This document shows, one piece after another, positions 23,731-30,840 of a DNA stretch of 33,957 bases (position 1 is the stretch's first letter; each line of letters opens with the position of its first letter). Below the pieces are notes generated by a model. That model ran no database searches. It was not told the origin of the DNA and saw only the letters and a program-made list of their open reading frames with translations. The translations under genes and the position numbers were made by a program. Origin of the DNA: Candidatus Dormiibacterota bacterium (lineage in GTDB: Bacteria; Chloroflexota; Dormibacteria; Aeolococcales; Aeolococcaceae); assembly GCA_003141695.1 (NCBI GenBank), contig PLNE01000102.1:5749-39705 (forward strand), given 5' to 3'.

Positions 23731-23964
23731 ATGACCCGCGCTGACCTCCACCGCCTGGTCGACGAGCTGCCCGAGGCCTCCCTGGAGCCCGCGGCGGTGC
23801 TGCTCGAGCGTGCCCAGGACCCGGCCATCGCCCGCCTGGAAGCTGCCCCCTGGGACGACGAGCCGTTCACTGACGAGGAGCGCCGGGCGGTCGACGAGGC
23901 CCTCGCCGACCCCCGCCCCAGCATCCCCTGGGAAGAGGCTAAGCGGGAGCTGCTCGCTGACTGA
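23731..23964 (+). CDS. RelB-like antitoxin
   Basis: 77-aa acidic protein directly upstream of a RelE-type toxin. The N-terminal half is helical (LHRLVDELPEASLEPAAVLLERAQD), and the acidic linker PWDDEPFTDEERRAVDEAL resembles short antitoxins found with RelE/ParE toxins in Actinobacteria and Chloroflexota. No classical RHH strand is obvious, so the DNA-binding fold is uncertain. The ATG at 23731 has no RBS; TACGGT at 23719-23724 ends 6 nt upstream and suggests a leaderless message. The frames of the two genes overlap by 8 nt. Confidence 0.75.
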   Translation: MTRADLHRLVDELPEASLEPAAVLLERAQDPAIARLEAAPWDDEPFTDEERRAVDEALADPRPSIPWEEAKRELLAD

Positions 23965-24214
23965 GCCGAGCTACCGGATCGACGTCCGACCGGAGGCCCA
24001 GAAGTCGCTCCGCCGGCTGGGGCGTGACGTGCGGGAGCGGCTCGCACGGGCCATCGACGGGCTGCCGGAGGGGGATGTCAAGCGCCTGGCCGGCAGCGTC
24101 GGGCTGTGGCGGCTGCGGGTGGGCGACTGGCGGGTGATCTATCGTCGCGACGAAGCCGACCTGGTGATCACTGTGGTCACCGTGAGCCCACGGGGCGGCG
24201 CCTACAAGCCCTGA
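23957..24214 (+). CDS. RelE/ParE-superfamily toxin, CTG start proposed
   Basis: Small basic toxin of the RelE/ParE fold, about 85 aa. Visible pattern: YRIDVRPEAQKSLRRLGRDV, then RLAGSVGLWRLRVGDWRVIYRRDE and VITVVTVSPRGGAY, the usual RelE strands with the conserved GLWRLRVGDWRVIY block and a C-terminal aromatic. RelE-type toxins cleave mRNA at the ribosome. No ATG, GTG or TTG exists in frame near the expected N-terminus; CTG 23957 is the best candidate, with GGAG at 23946-23949 and 7-nt spacing, overlapping the antitoxin stop. The frame continues upstream to 23810 inside the antitoxin, which is unlikely to be used. A strong hairpin follows 40 bp after the stop. Confidence 0.82.
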   Translation: MTEPSYRIDVRPEAQKSLRRLGRDVRERLARAIDGLPEGDVKRLAGSVGLWRLRVGDWRVIYRRDEADLVITVVTVSPRGGAYKP

Positions 24215-24256
24215 CGATCTCCGCCGGACCGGGGCTGACGGGCCTCGGCACGGACA

Positions 24257-24297
24257 CCGTCCCGCCGTCCCCACGGTCCTTCAAGACGGCGGGGCGG
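24257..24297 (+). terminator. hairpin after the RelBE-like pair
   Basis: A 13-bp GC-rich stem with one mismatch (CCGTCCCGCCGTC / GACGGCGGGGCGG) and a 15-nt loop. There is no T-tract. Its position fits a terminator of the toxin operon. Confidence 0.5.
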
Positions 24298-24393
24298 CGG
24301 GGGTGGTGCCTGCCTCGATGGCGCCGTCGGCGCCCACCTGACCCGGCTGCCGAGGCGCTGACCTGGGAGGGTGCGGGCCATGTAACACAGCAC

Positions 24394-24460
24394 CCTCTCG
24401 ATACCTCCCCTGAACTCGCGCCTGAATTCGGGGCCCTCCGAATTCCCGGGTATCGAGAGG
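24394..24460. repeat. nested inverted repeats
   Basis: The outer arms CCTCTCGATACC (24394-24405) and GGTATCGAGAGG (24449-24460) are perfect complements. Inside, GAATTCGG (24424-24431) and CCGAATTC (24438-24445) form a second hairpin. A related CCTCGATAC occurs again at 24477. There is no T-tract. It lies in the 330-bp non-coding interval between the toxin and the Rhs fragment; a cruciform or recombination site is possible. Confidence 0.6.
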
Positions 24461-24547
24461 CTGCCTGCGGGGTGCCTCGATACTGGCGGTGACGACGTCG
24501 CCGACATCGCCCCTTTAGTCGCCCGCCTGGCCGACAATCACTCCTCG

Positions 24548-25300
24548 ATGCCGGCCGCCGTGACCCCCAGCGCCCCCCCGACCGCCTCCGGCGCCGAGGC
24601 CGTGTGCCCCGAAAACCGCGTTAAGGCGCTCGACGTCCTCTCCTGGCCGCGCGTCGGGGTCCGCAGGCCGGAATCCCCAGACCGGTGCTGGGAAAACCGG
24701 TCGAGGTACGACGGGAAGGCGGTGGGCACCCTTCTTGCCCGCTATTACGATCCCAGCACCGGTCAGTTCCTCAGCGTCGATCCCCTGGTGGCCAAGACCC
24801 TGAGCCCTTACGGCTACGTCCAGGGGAATCCACTCAACAGCTCCGACCCGAGCGGGGACTGTGGGCTTTGGGGCAGCGACACCTGCTGGGGTGACGCGGC
24901 AGGTTGGGTGAACGACGCCGTCCACAACAATGAGTTCGGCTGGTGCGTTCAAGCCTCGGCTGGAGCTGCGGTCGGCGTGAGCGGCTCAGGCTGCTTCGTC
25001 TTCAACGCCAACGGCATCGGGTTCACCGGAACCATTGGCGGCCAATTGACTGCCGGAGCCAGCGCGGGGATAACGACAGGACCGTTTGTGGGCATCGGCG
25101 CCCGGACACCAGAGGACCTTGGAAACAACTTCGACTACGCCGGCGCTTCCGGCGGTGCAGGCCCCTCGTTTGACGCGACAATCGCGGGTGGGACTGGGAG
25201 TTGCGGGCAGCAGGTGACCACAATCTATGTCGGCGGTGGATTGGGCGTCGGGATCAGCGGCCAGGCAGGTGTAAGCAACACCTGGGTGTGGCAACCGTGA
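24548..25300 (+). CDS. orphan Rhs C-terminal fragment with variable tip
   Basis: Residues about 60-105 match the Rhs core junction: LLARYYDPSTGQFLSVDPL, then PYGYVQGNPLNSSDPSG. In full Rhs proteins this ends a long YD-repeat shell, and what follows is the variable C-terminal tip, often a toxin. Here the whole shell is missing. The first 55 residues are not Rhs-like, so homology really begins near 24725 and the protein may be a displaced, silent tip. The tip (about 145 aa) is Gly-rich, with GWCVQASAGAAVG and GGGLGVGISGQAG, and matches no toxin that I recognise. A small gene 53 bp downstream could be its immunity gene. A second core junction lies 1 kb downstream. Confidence 0.6.
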   Translation: MPAAVTPSAPPTASGAEAVCPENRVKALDVLSWPRVGVRRPESPDRCWENRSRYDGKAVGTLLARYYDPSTGQFLSVDPLVAKTLSPYGYVQGNPLNSSDPSGDCGLWGSDTCWGDAAGWVNDAVHNNEFGWCVQASAGAAVGVSGSGCFVFNANGIGFTGTIGGQLTAGASAGITTGPFVGIGARTPEDLGNNFDYAGASGGAGPSFDATIAGGTGSCGQQVTTIYVGGGLGVGISGQAGVSNTWVWQP

Positions 25301-25353
25301 TGCCGGGTACACACGCGCCGCCGAGGGGCGGGGAAGCGCGGTTGACCGGGGGT

Positions 25354-25707
25354 ATGAAACTGGGTCTCTTCAACGCTTCAATCCCCCTGGCCCACCTCAC
25401 CTTGCGTGCGGACTCGCTTCGTATCGGCCTACGAGCACCGATGAGCTTCTTCTTTGGGTGGTGGGTGCGCGGATCGGATATCTCGTATGAATCTATCCGC
25501 GCACTAGGGATGGTCCGTTCCGACTTCGGAACGCGGGGACTCGAAGTCATAAGAAAGGAGCGCAAACTGTTGGTCTTCTGGTACCGCGCCCGGGACGAAA
25601 CGGCGCTACTTCTCGAGCTTAGGCAGCGTGGATTAACCGTGGCGACTCTGAACCGATCGATCGGCATCTTCACGAGACGATCAGCTCATGTCCCACCGCC
25701 ACCGTGA
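25354..25707 (+). CDS. small protein, candidate Rhs-tip immunity gene
   Basis: 117-aa protein starting at ATG 25354 with a GGGGG stretch just upstream. It is basic and mostly beta strand: LAHLTLRADSLRIGLRA, then FFFGWWVRGSDISYESIRALGMV and LEVIRKERKLLVFWYR, ending with a helix LLLELRQRG. This arrangement resembles a bacterial PH-like domain, a fold used by some small soluble proteins. No family assignment is certain. Its position directly after an Rhs tip, before a second Rhs core junction, is exactly where immunity genes sit, so that role is inferred from context only. The frame open from 25201 overlaps the Rhs fragment and is not used. Confidence 0.55.
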   Translation: MKLGLFNASIPLAHLTLRADSLRIGLRAPMSFFFGWWVRGSDISYESIRALGMVRSDFGTRGLEVIRKERKLLVFWYRARDETALLLELRQRGLTVATLNRSIGIFTRRSAHVPPPP

Positions 25708-25721
25708 CGCTTTGTGCACCG

Positions 25722-25835
25722 CTCTTGCCCGCTATTACGACCCCACCGTCGGCCAGTTCCTCACCGTGGACCCAGACGTGGCAACCACGCTGTCCCTCTA
25801 CGGCTACGTGCAGGGGGATCCGCTGAATTCGGCGG
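25722..25835 (+). pseudogene. second Rhs core-junction fragment
   Basis: The segment encodes ALARYYDPTVGQFLTVDPDV, then LSLYGYVQGDPLNS, homologous to the core junction at 24731-24850. It begins and ends at nearly the same points as the first copy and has no shell in front. After it the frame passes directly into DUF885-type sequence, so its own tip has been lost. Such repeated cores are typical of orphan Rhs tip arrays that exchange by homologous recombination. Confidence 0.7.
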
Positions 25836-26663
25836 CGCGGGCGGTCCACGGGGAGGACGACCTGAGGGTGTTCCTCCAGGACTTGATGGACCGGACGATC
25901 GCGGACCTCGACGGGACCCACTTCGACATCCCGGAACCGCTGACAAGGGTCGAGGCGATGATCGCTCCGCCCGGCGGAGCCGCCGCGGCCTACTACACCG
26001 GTCCGGCGGAGGACTTCAGCCGGCCCGGTCGCACGTGGTATCCCAAGGACGGACCGTCTTTCCGCTCTGGGCTGAGGTCACCACCTGCTACCACGAGGGG
26101 GTACCGGGCCATCATCTCCAGATCGGCCAGGTGCGCTACCGGAAGGATTGGCTGACACGCTTCCAGCGCAGCGTATGGATCAGCGGCCACGGTGAGGGGT
26201 GGGCGCTGTATGCGGAGCGGCTCATGGGCGAGCTTGGCTATATGGAGAGGCCCGAATACCGGCTCGGCTTCCTGAATGCCCAGCTGTTGCGGGCTGTCCG
26301 AGTGGTGGTCGATATCGGCATGCACCTCGAGCTCCGGATCCCCGTCGAAGAGCGCTTTCACCCCGCGAAGACGTGCACCCCCGAGCTCGGCCGGGAGTTC
26401 CTGTTCACCCGGACCTGCTCTGCACGCGACTTCCTGGCCAGCGAGCTTGATCGTTACCAGGAAGGCCAGGGCAGGCCATCGCTTACAAGGTGGGAGAGCG
26501 AGCGTGGCTCACCGCCCGCGACGAGGCCAGGCGGCGCCTCGGTCCGGCGTTCGATCTCAAGAGTTTCTACGCTGCTGCCCTCGACCTCGGCCCCCTTGGC
26601 CTCGATCGACTCGTCGCTGAGTGTGCAGCTTGGGCTGGGGGCATCGCGGCCGACGGCTCGTGA
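25836..26663 (+). pseudogene. DUF885 family protein, 5'-truncated and frameshifted
   Basis: Remnant of the C-terminal half of a DUF885 protein, a large family with a zincin-like HExxH-type site and probable peptidase activity. It is split over three frames. Frame 1 (to about 26050) carries LTRVEAMIAPPGGAAAAYYTGP and GRTWYPK. Frame 2 (about 26055-26465) carries the active-site block TTCYHEGVPGHHLQIGQ, then SGHGEGWALYAERLMGELGY and a FLASELDRYQ helix. Frame 3 (about 26469-26663) carries the usual end, GQAIAYKVGERAWL and FDLKSFYAAALDLGPLGLD. At least two frameshifts and the missing N-terminus make it non-functional. The Rhs core piece is joined directly to its left side. Confidence 0.82.
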
Positions 26664-26825
26664 TCCGCCCCTGCAGTCCATCAGCCCCTGCGGCGCGGGG
26701 CATGATCAAGGGCTCAGCTTCGAGGGCGATCCACTCCAAGAGCTGACGGCACGCCGGGCTAAACCGCCCGGGGTTCGTTGGAGATTCTGGGGTGTCCTGA
26801 GTTCGGTGGAGCCCGATTCTTGGAC

Positions 26826-27699
26826 TCATGCTGCCGTCGTTGGCTGGTGGCGAACCTCGAACTCGACCGGGGTGAGCATACCCAGAGACGAGTGTCGACG
26901 CTGCCGATTGTGAAAGATCTCGAGGTACTCGAAGATCGCGCTGGCCAACTCGATCCGCGTTTCCCAGCGCTTTCGATCCAGCAACTCGACCTGCATCCTG
27001 CTCCAGAATGATTCGATGACCGCGTTGTCGAAGCAGTCACCCACCGAGCCCATGGATGGCAAGAGGCCGGAATCGACAGCTCGGCGAGTGAAGGCCCACG
27101 AGGTGAATTGGGTGCCCTGGTCGCTGTGGATGATGGTCTCCCCTTGGGGCCGGCGCTGCTCGATGGCCATCCCCAGAGCGTTGGTCACGAGCGCTGTGCT
27201 TGGTGTTCCGTCGATCGACCAACCGACCACCCTTCGTGAACAGGCATCGAGAACGACGGCGCAGTAGACTTTGCCCTCCCTGGTTGAGTGCTCGGTGATG
27301 TCTGTAACCCATAGCTGATCCAGATCGTCGCGATGAAACTGCCGATCCATGTGGTCGCTGGCGGTGGCCATGCCGGGGATGTGCCGGAAGCGAGGGCGAC
27401 CCGAGATCCCGTGGATTCCGGCACGGCGCATGAGCAACTCGACGGCCTGATGGCCGATGGCGACACTCTGCCCGAGGGTCAGGTCGGCGTGAACGGGACG
27501 GATCCCATAGGTTCCCCGCGAGGCGCTGTGGACCTATGGGATCAGATCGGTGAGCCAGGCGTGTCGGACAGCCCGCGCGGAAGGCGCACGCGACCGCCAA
27601 GCGTAGAAGCCGGACTCGGACACCTGGAGCACACGACAGGCGAGCTGTGCTGGCAGAGCGGACGCGGTGATCACCTCAATGGCCGCGCACCTACTTTTG
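26826..27699 (-). pseudogene. IS3 transposase OrfB with internal amber stop
   Basis: DDE-type integrase-core half of the transposase, in the -1 frame relative to OrfA. The N-terminal CRVLQVSESGFYAWRSRAPSAR segment is followed by an in-frame TAG at 27536-27534, where relatives have a sense codon before IHxxSRGTYG. After the stop the sequence continues without shift: SRGTYGIRPVHADL, LMRRAGIHGISGR, then LWVTDIT with the first Asp, IIHSDQGTQFTS with the second Asp, DNAVIESFWSRMQVELL with the Glu, and HNRQRRHSSLGMLTPVEFE. The catalytic core is intact but cannot be made as a full OrfAB fusion without stop suppression. An ATG at 27437 could still produce the catalytic part alone. Confidence 0.88.
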
Positions 27700-27976
27700 G
27701 GCTTGTCGCTTCTTTCAGCAACTCGGCGGCCTTGCGGTGGATGCCGAGCTCGCTCTCGAGCTCTCGGATGCGTCGCCGGGCCGCCGCCAACTCGGCGCGC
27801 TCCACCGAGGTCAGACCCGCCTCGACCCCTTGGTCCACCCGCGCCTGTCTCCGCCAGCTGTATACGGTCTGGTCGCTGATGCCGAGGTCGCGGGCGACAT
27901 CGCCGACACGGCGGCCTGCTGCGACGAGGTCAAGCACCCGTTGACGGAACTCCGGCGGGTAACCCCTTCTTCCCAT
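27671..27976 (-). CDS. IS3 transposase OrfA
   Basis: 101-aa OrfA from the ATG at 27976. GYPPEFRQRVLDLVAAGRRV leads into an HTH, VGDVARDLGISDQTVYSWRRQ, followed by the leucine-zipper-like helix LAAARRRIRELESELGIHRKAAELLKE. This is the DNA-binding and dimerising half of the transposase. CTGTCCTCCTG is on the plus strand, so AGGAGGACAG precedes the ATG on the minus strand as RBS; the longer frame to 28027 passes into the terminal repeat. Near its 3' end the heptamer CCCAAAA (27701-27695) is a canonical -1 slippery site leading into the OrfB frame. Confidence 0.88.
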   Translation of the reverse strand: MGRRGYPPEFRQRVLDLVAAGRRVGDVARDLGISDQTVYSWRRQARVDQGVEAGLTSVERAELAAARRRIRELESELGIHRKAAELLKEATSPKVGARPLR

Positions 27977-28137
27977 GCTGTCCTCCTGGTGCGACAACAG
28001 CATGCCAGTCCAGTAATCCGACTCCACAAAACCCAGGGCAGACCATTCAGCAGTTTGGATTTCGTCTCCCTGACCCTCACGAGTGGTCCGGGAGCTCTGT
28101 CGGAGGTGAAGAGGCCGTGGTCACGGAGCTGAGACCG

Positions 28138-28191
28138 ACCAGTACCCCCTGCAGGACTCGAACCTGCGACCTGCGCGCTTAGAAGGCGGCT
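28138..28191 (-). repeat. tRNA-Arg(UCU) 3'-half repeat, copy 1
   Basis: 54 bp identical to copy 2 at 30787-30840. The minus strand reads anticodon loop CTTCTAA (UCU), the T-arm GCAGGTTCGAGTCCTGC and an AGGGGGT acceptor strand. No D-arm or matching 5' acceptor strand lies upstream, so this is a 3' half, not a tRNA gene. No CCA is encoded. It marks the left edge of the sigma/propeller module. Confidence 0.88.
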
Positions 28192-28238
28192 GGCCTTCCT
28201 TCTGCCTGCTCGCTCAGATCGGAAGGTAGGCACGCGGC

Positions 28239-30065
28239 TCACCCGGGGGGAGGTGAACCGGGTGCCACCGTGAAAGCCACCCTCTCAGTGCTCGAACCAT
28301 ACGTGGCCTGCATCGTCCAGCAGCCGGCGGCGGTGGGCATGAGCCGACCCTCGACGAAGGCCCAGCCGTTCGCGGTGGGTGCGATGGTGACGGTCTGCTC
28401 GCCCTCGAAGGTCGCGCTGCTCCCGGTCGGGCCAGTGAAGCTCACCGTGACCGGATCACGGACGCTGGGGTCGACCATGATCGCGGTCTCGTCGCCGGAC
28501 TCGTACCAGACGAGCTGACCGGTCAGGTACACGGGTCCCGAGCCGTATCCGTAGCTGAACAGGAGGCCGTGATCGAGTTGCGTGTACTCGGCGGCGGGCA
28601 GAGGAGAGGGCGCCACGGCCGCGAGGTCATCCTGATACGCGGAGTCGCAGCCAGGGATCGGGGTGGCCGGAGATATGTTGGAGCCTCCGCCCCCAGAGCC
28701 CGGAGAGGGAGGCGACGTGGAGCTGAGCGGGCTACCGGACGCCGACACATTGGTGGCGTCGCCGACCGCCCAGCAGTCGTCGGGCGCCGAGCAGGCCACG
28801 CCGTTGAGCTGGACGCCGGTCGGAGGGGTCGACACCACCGATGTCCACTCGCTGCCCTGCCACTGCTCAACCAGCGTCTCCTCGGCGGCGGCGCCCGAGT
28901 TGTCCACGGACCCGACCGCCCAGCAGTCGTTGGGCCCGGCGCAGGTGACGGCCACGAGAGCAGGCGGTCCAGTTACCGGCCATGACGGAGCACTGAGGAC
29001 GCTCCACCCGGTGCCGTCGTAGTGGACCACGCCATTTCCGACCGCCCAGCACTCGTCCGGTCCCGAACAGCTGACGCTCTCTAACGAAAACCGACTCAGA
29101 CTCGTGGACCCAAAGGCCACCACCCATGCGGTCCCGTCGTAATGCCAGATCAGGCCGGAGGAGGTCGAGGAGTCGCTGCCCACCGCCCAGCAGTCATCGG
29201 AGCTGGCACACGTGACCGCCCGGAGGTCGATCTCGTCGGGTCCGCTGCCCGTCGGACTGGGCGGCCCGGTGACGACCGTCCATCCGGTGCCGTCATACCG
29301 CTCGAGAAGGGGCTCAAGCACGGGCTCGAGCGCGGTTGAGTTCGGACTCGTGGCCCCCACCGCCCAGCACTCGTTGGACGTCGGGCAGGTCATGCTGAGG
29401 ATCTCCCCCTGTGGCGGGCCAACGGCTGCGCTCCAGACGCGACCGTCGTAGTGCTCGAACGCGGCCGTCGACTGGTTCGCGGCCGAGCCACCAACTGCCC
29501 AGCAGTCGGTGGAGCTTGCGCAGGAGATCACGTCGAGGACGGAGGAGGGCTGGGCGGCGACGCTCCACGAACCGCCAGCCAGATGATCGATCAGCCCGTG
29601 CGCGTTGACCTCGCCGACCGCCCAGCAGTCGCCCGGTGCCGGGCAGGCGATGGCCTGCAACACCGGCATACTCGCCCCTGGACCGCTCTTGGCAGGGGGC
29701 GCCGTGCGCGGTTGCACCAGTGCCCAACCCCCACCGGTGAGGCGCTCGATTCCTGCTCCGACCTGATCCGCTGTGGGTCCGAACACCGGCGAGGGTGCCA
29801 CCGGGGACGGGCTGGGGGTGCGCTGCACCACCGTGTGACGGTGCGAGCCGGAGCCAGCTGTCGCGACCACGAGGATCGCAGCCGTGACGGCGGCCACGAC
29901 CACGAAGACCACTACCGCACCGATTCCCCGTGCGCCAAAGCGGCGGCGCCGGCGCGGCGGCGCCAGCCAGTCCTCGAGTCCGGCGGGAGCTGGGTGAGAT
30001 GTCGACTCCCCAAGGAAGCGTCGGAGCCGGGCGCGGCTCTCCTGGTCGAGCTCGTCGTCGGTCAT
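28239..30065 (-). CDS. membrane-anchored seven-bladed propeller protein, sigma-operon partner
   Basis: 608-aa protein from ATG 30065. A short cytoplasmic N-terminus (MTDDELDQESRARLRRFLGE) is followed by one transmembrane helix at about residues 48-75 (AVVVFVVVAAVTAAILVVA) and a large extracytoplasmic part. That part holds seven repeats of CxxxxxCWAVG (GDCWAVG, TDCWAVG, NECWAVG, DDCWAVG, DECWAVG, NDCWAVG, DDCWAVG), alternating with HYDGxxW units, the pattern of a seven-bladed beta-propeller with disulphides. An Ig-like C-terminal domain follows. The gene overlaps the ECF sigma gene by 4 nt (ATGA), and GGGAGGTGATG supplies an RBS. The layout of short cytoplasmic tail, single span and sensor suggests an anti-sigma or co-sensor. 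No classical zinc-finger anti-sigma motif is seen. Confidence 0.82.
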   Translation of the reverse strand: MTDDELDQESRARLRRFLGESTSHPAPAGLEDWLAPPRRRRRFGARGIGAVVVFVVVAAVTAAILVVATAGSGSHRHTVVQRTPSPSPVAPSPVFGPTADQVGAGIERLTGGGWALVQPRTAPPAKSGPGASMPVLQAIACPAPGDCWAVGEVNAHGLIDHLAGGSWSVAAQPSSVLDVISCASSTDCWAVGGSAANQSTAAFEHYDGRVWSAAVGPPQGEILSMTCPTSNECWAVGATSPNSTALEPVLEPLLERYDGTGWTVVTGPPSPTGSGPDEIDLRAVTCASSDDCWAVGSDSSTSSGLIWHYDGTAWVVAFGSTSLSRFSLESVSCSGPDECWAVGNGVVHYDGTGWSVLSAPSWPVTGPPALVAVTCAGPNDCWAVGSVDNSGAAAEETLVEQWQGSEWTSVVSTPPTGVQLNGVACSAPDDCWAVGDATNVSASGSPLSSTSPPSPGSGGGGSNISPATPIPGCDSAYQDDLAAVAPSPLPAAEYTQLDHGLLFSYGYGSGPVYLTGQLVWYESGDETAIMVDPSVRDPVTVSFTGPTGSSATFEGEQTVTIAPTANGWAFVEGRLMPTAAGCWTMQATYGSSTERVAFTVAPGSPPPG

Positions 30066-30739
30066 CGGCTCATCACCTCCCGGAGAGCGACTAGGGCGCG
30101 ATGCAAATGGCTGCGCGCGGTCCCGGGCCGGCAACCCATGATCTCAGCAGACTCGTCGAGCGAGTAGCCGAAGAAGTAGTGGAGCATGACCACCGCGCGC
30201 TGCTGCGCCGTGAGGCCGTCAAAGGCTCGCGCAAGCTCGGGATCGAAGGGCTCGGGGTCGTGGCCCATCATCTGCGCGTGCAGGGCTGTCTCCCGGGTCC
30301 GGAGCCGGCGAAGGTGGATGCGGCGACTGAGGCTGCGATTGACGCAGATCCGGGTCAGCCAGGGTCCCTGGTCAGCGAATCGGTCGGTGCGGCGTCAGGC
30401 TCGCCAGGCACGCACCAAGACGTCCTGGACGGCGTCCTCTGCCTCTGCCGGGTCGCGCAGGATCGTATAGGCAATACCGAAGAGATGGCGGGCCTCGCGC
30501 CGGGCCACCGCCTCGAAGCCTGCGTCGTCGCTTTTGTCGGCTGGGGCACCCTCCACGGTCGGTAATTGGACCACGTCGTAAAAACCCCGGAGCGGCGACG
30601 CCGGTTTACCTGCAGGGAGTCCCGGGCTCAAAGGCCCGCCGGGCGCCCCGCCAAGGCAGATGTCGCCCTTGACAGCTGGGCCTGACCCCGTAAGACGGAC
30701 CACGATGCTGTGGGGGGCAACCAATGCGGTGTAACGCAT
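30062..30739 (-). pseudogene. ECF sigma factor interrupted by in-frame TGA
   Basis: Extracytoplasmic-function sigma-70 factor. Region 2 is clear upstream of the stop (FEAVARREARHLFGIAYTILR, then DPAEAEDAVQDVLVRAWR). Region 4 is clear after it (LTAQQRAVVMLHYFFGYSLDESAEIMGCRPGTARSHLHRAL). Between them a single TGA at 30397-30395 stands in the same frame, at a position where Arg is usual; the flanking linker (RRTDRF, then GPWLTRICVNRSLSRR) stays conserved without any frameshift. A CGA to TGA change explains it. Unless read through, only region 4 could be made, from MMGH at 30271. The true start is unclear because residues 1-55 are not sigma-like. The downstream receptor gene is intact and coupled. 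Confidence 0.82.
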
Positions 30740-30786
30740 GTGGCGGGTACGCTGTTATCGGGCCCAAGGTGCTCATCTCGTCGCAC

Positions 30787-30840
30787 ACCAGTACCCCCTG
30801 CAGGACTCGAACCTGCGACCTGCGCGCTTAGAAGGCGGCT
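30787..30840 (-). repeat. tRNA-Arg(UCU) 3'-half repeat, copy 2
   Basis: Identical over 54 bp to copy 1 and in the same orientation, 2,649 bp away. The flanks beyond the repeat differ (TTTCTATTGATTAG here). No 5' tRNA half is present. It marks the right edge of the sigma/propeller module. Confidence 0.88.

Larger units (their letters stand above)
26794..28040 (-). mobile_element. IS3-family insertion sequence
   Basis: A 1,247-bp element, the right size for IS3 members. Imperfect 26-bp terminal inverted repeats begin TGTCCTGAGTT at 26794 and TGCCCTGGGTT (minus strand) at 28040, with 20 of 26 positions matching, ending in the usual TG...CA. It carries OrfA and an OrfB in the -1 frame. No 3-4 bp target duplication is evident (ggg on the left, gac on the right), so the flanks may have been rearranged. 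OrfB has an amber codon, so the element is probably immobile. It sits between the DUF885 pseudogene and tRNA-Arg copy 1. Confidence 0.88.

Noticed and set aside
28138-28191. Intact tRNA-Arg gene
   Set aside because: The T-arm and anticodon loop are present but no D-arm or 5' acceptor strand lies upstream on the minus strand, in either copy.
30395-30397. Selenocysteine at the sigma-factor TGA
   Set aside because: The position normally holds Arg in a linker, ECF sigma factors are not selenoproteins, and no SECIS-like hairpin is evident.
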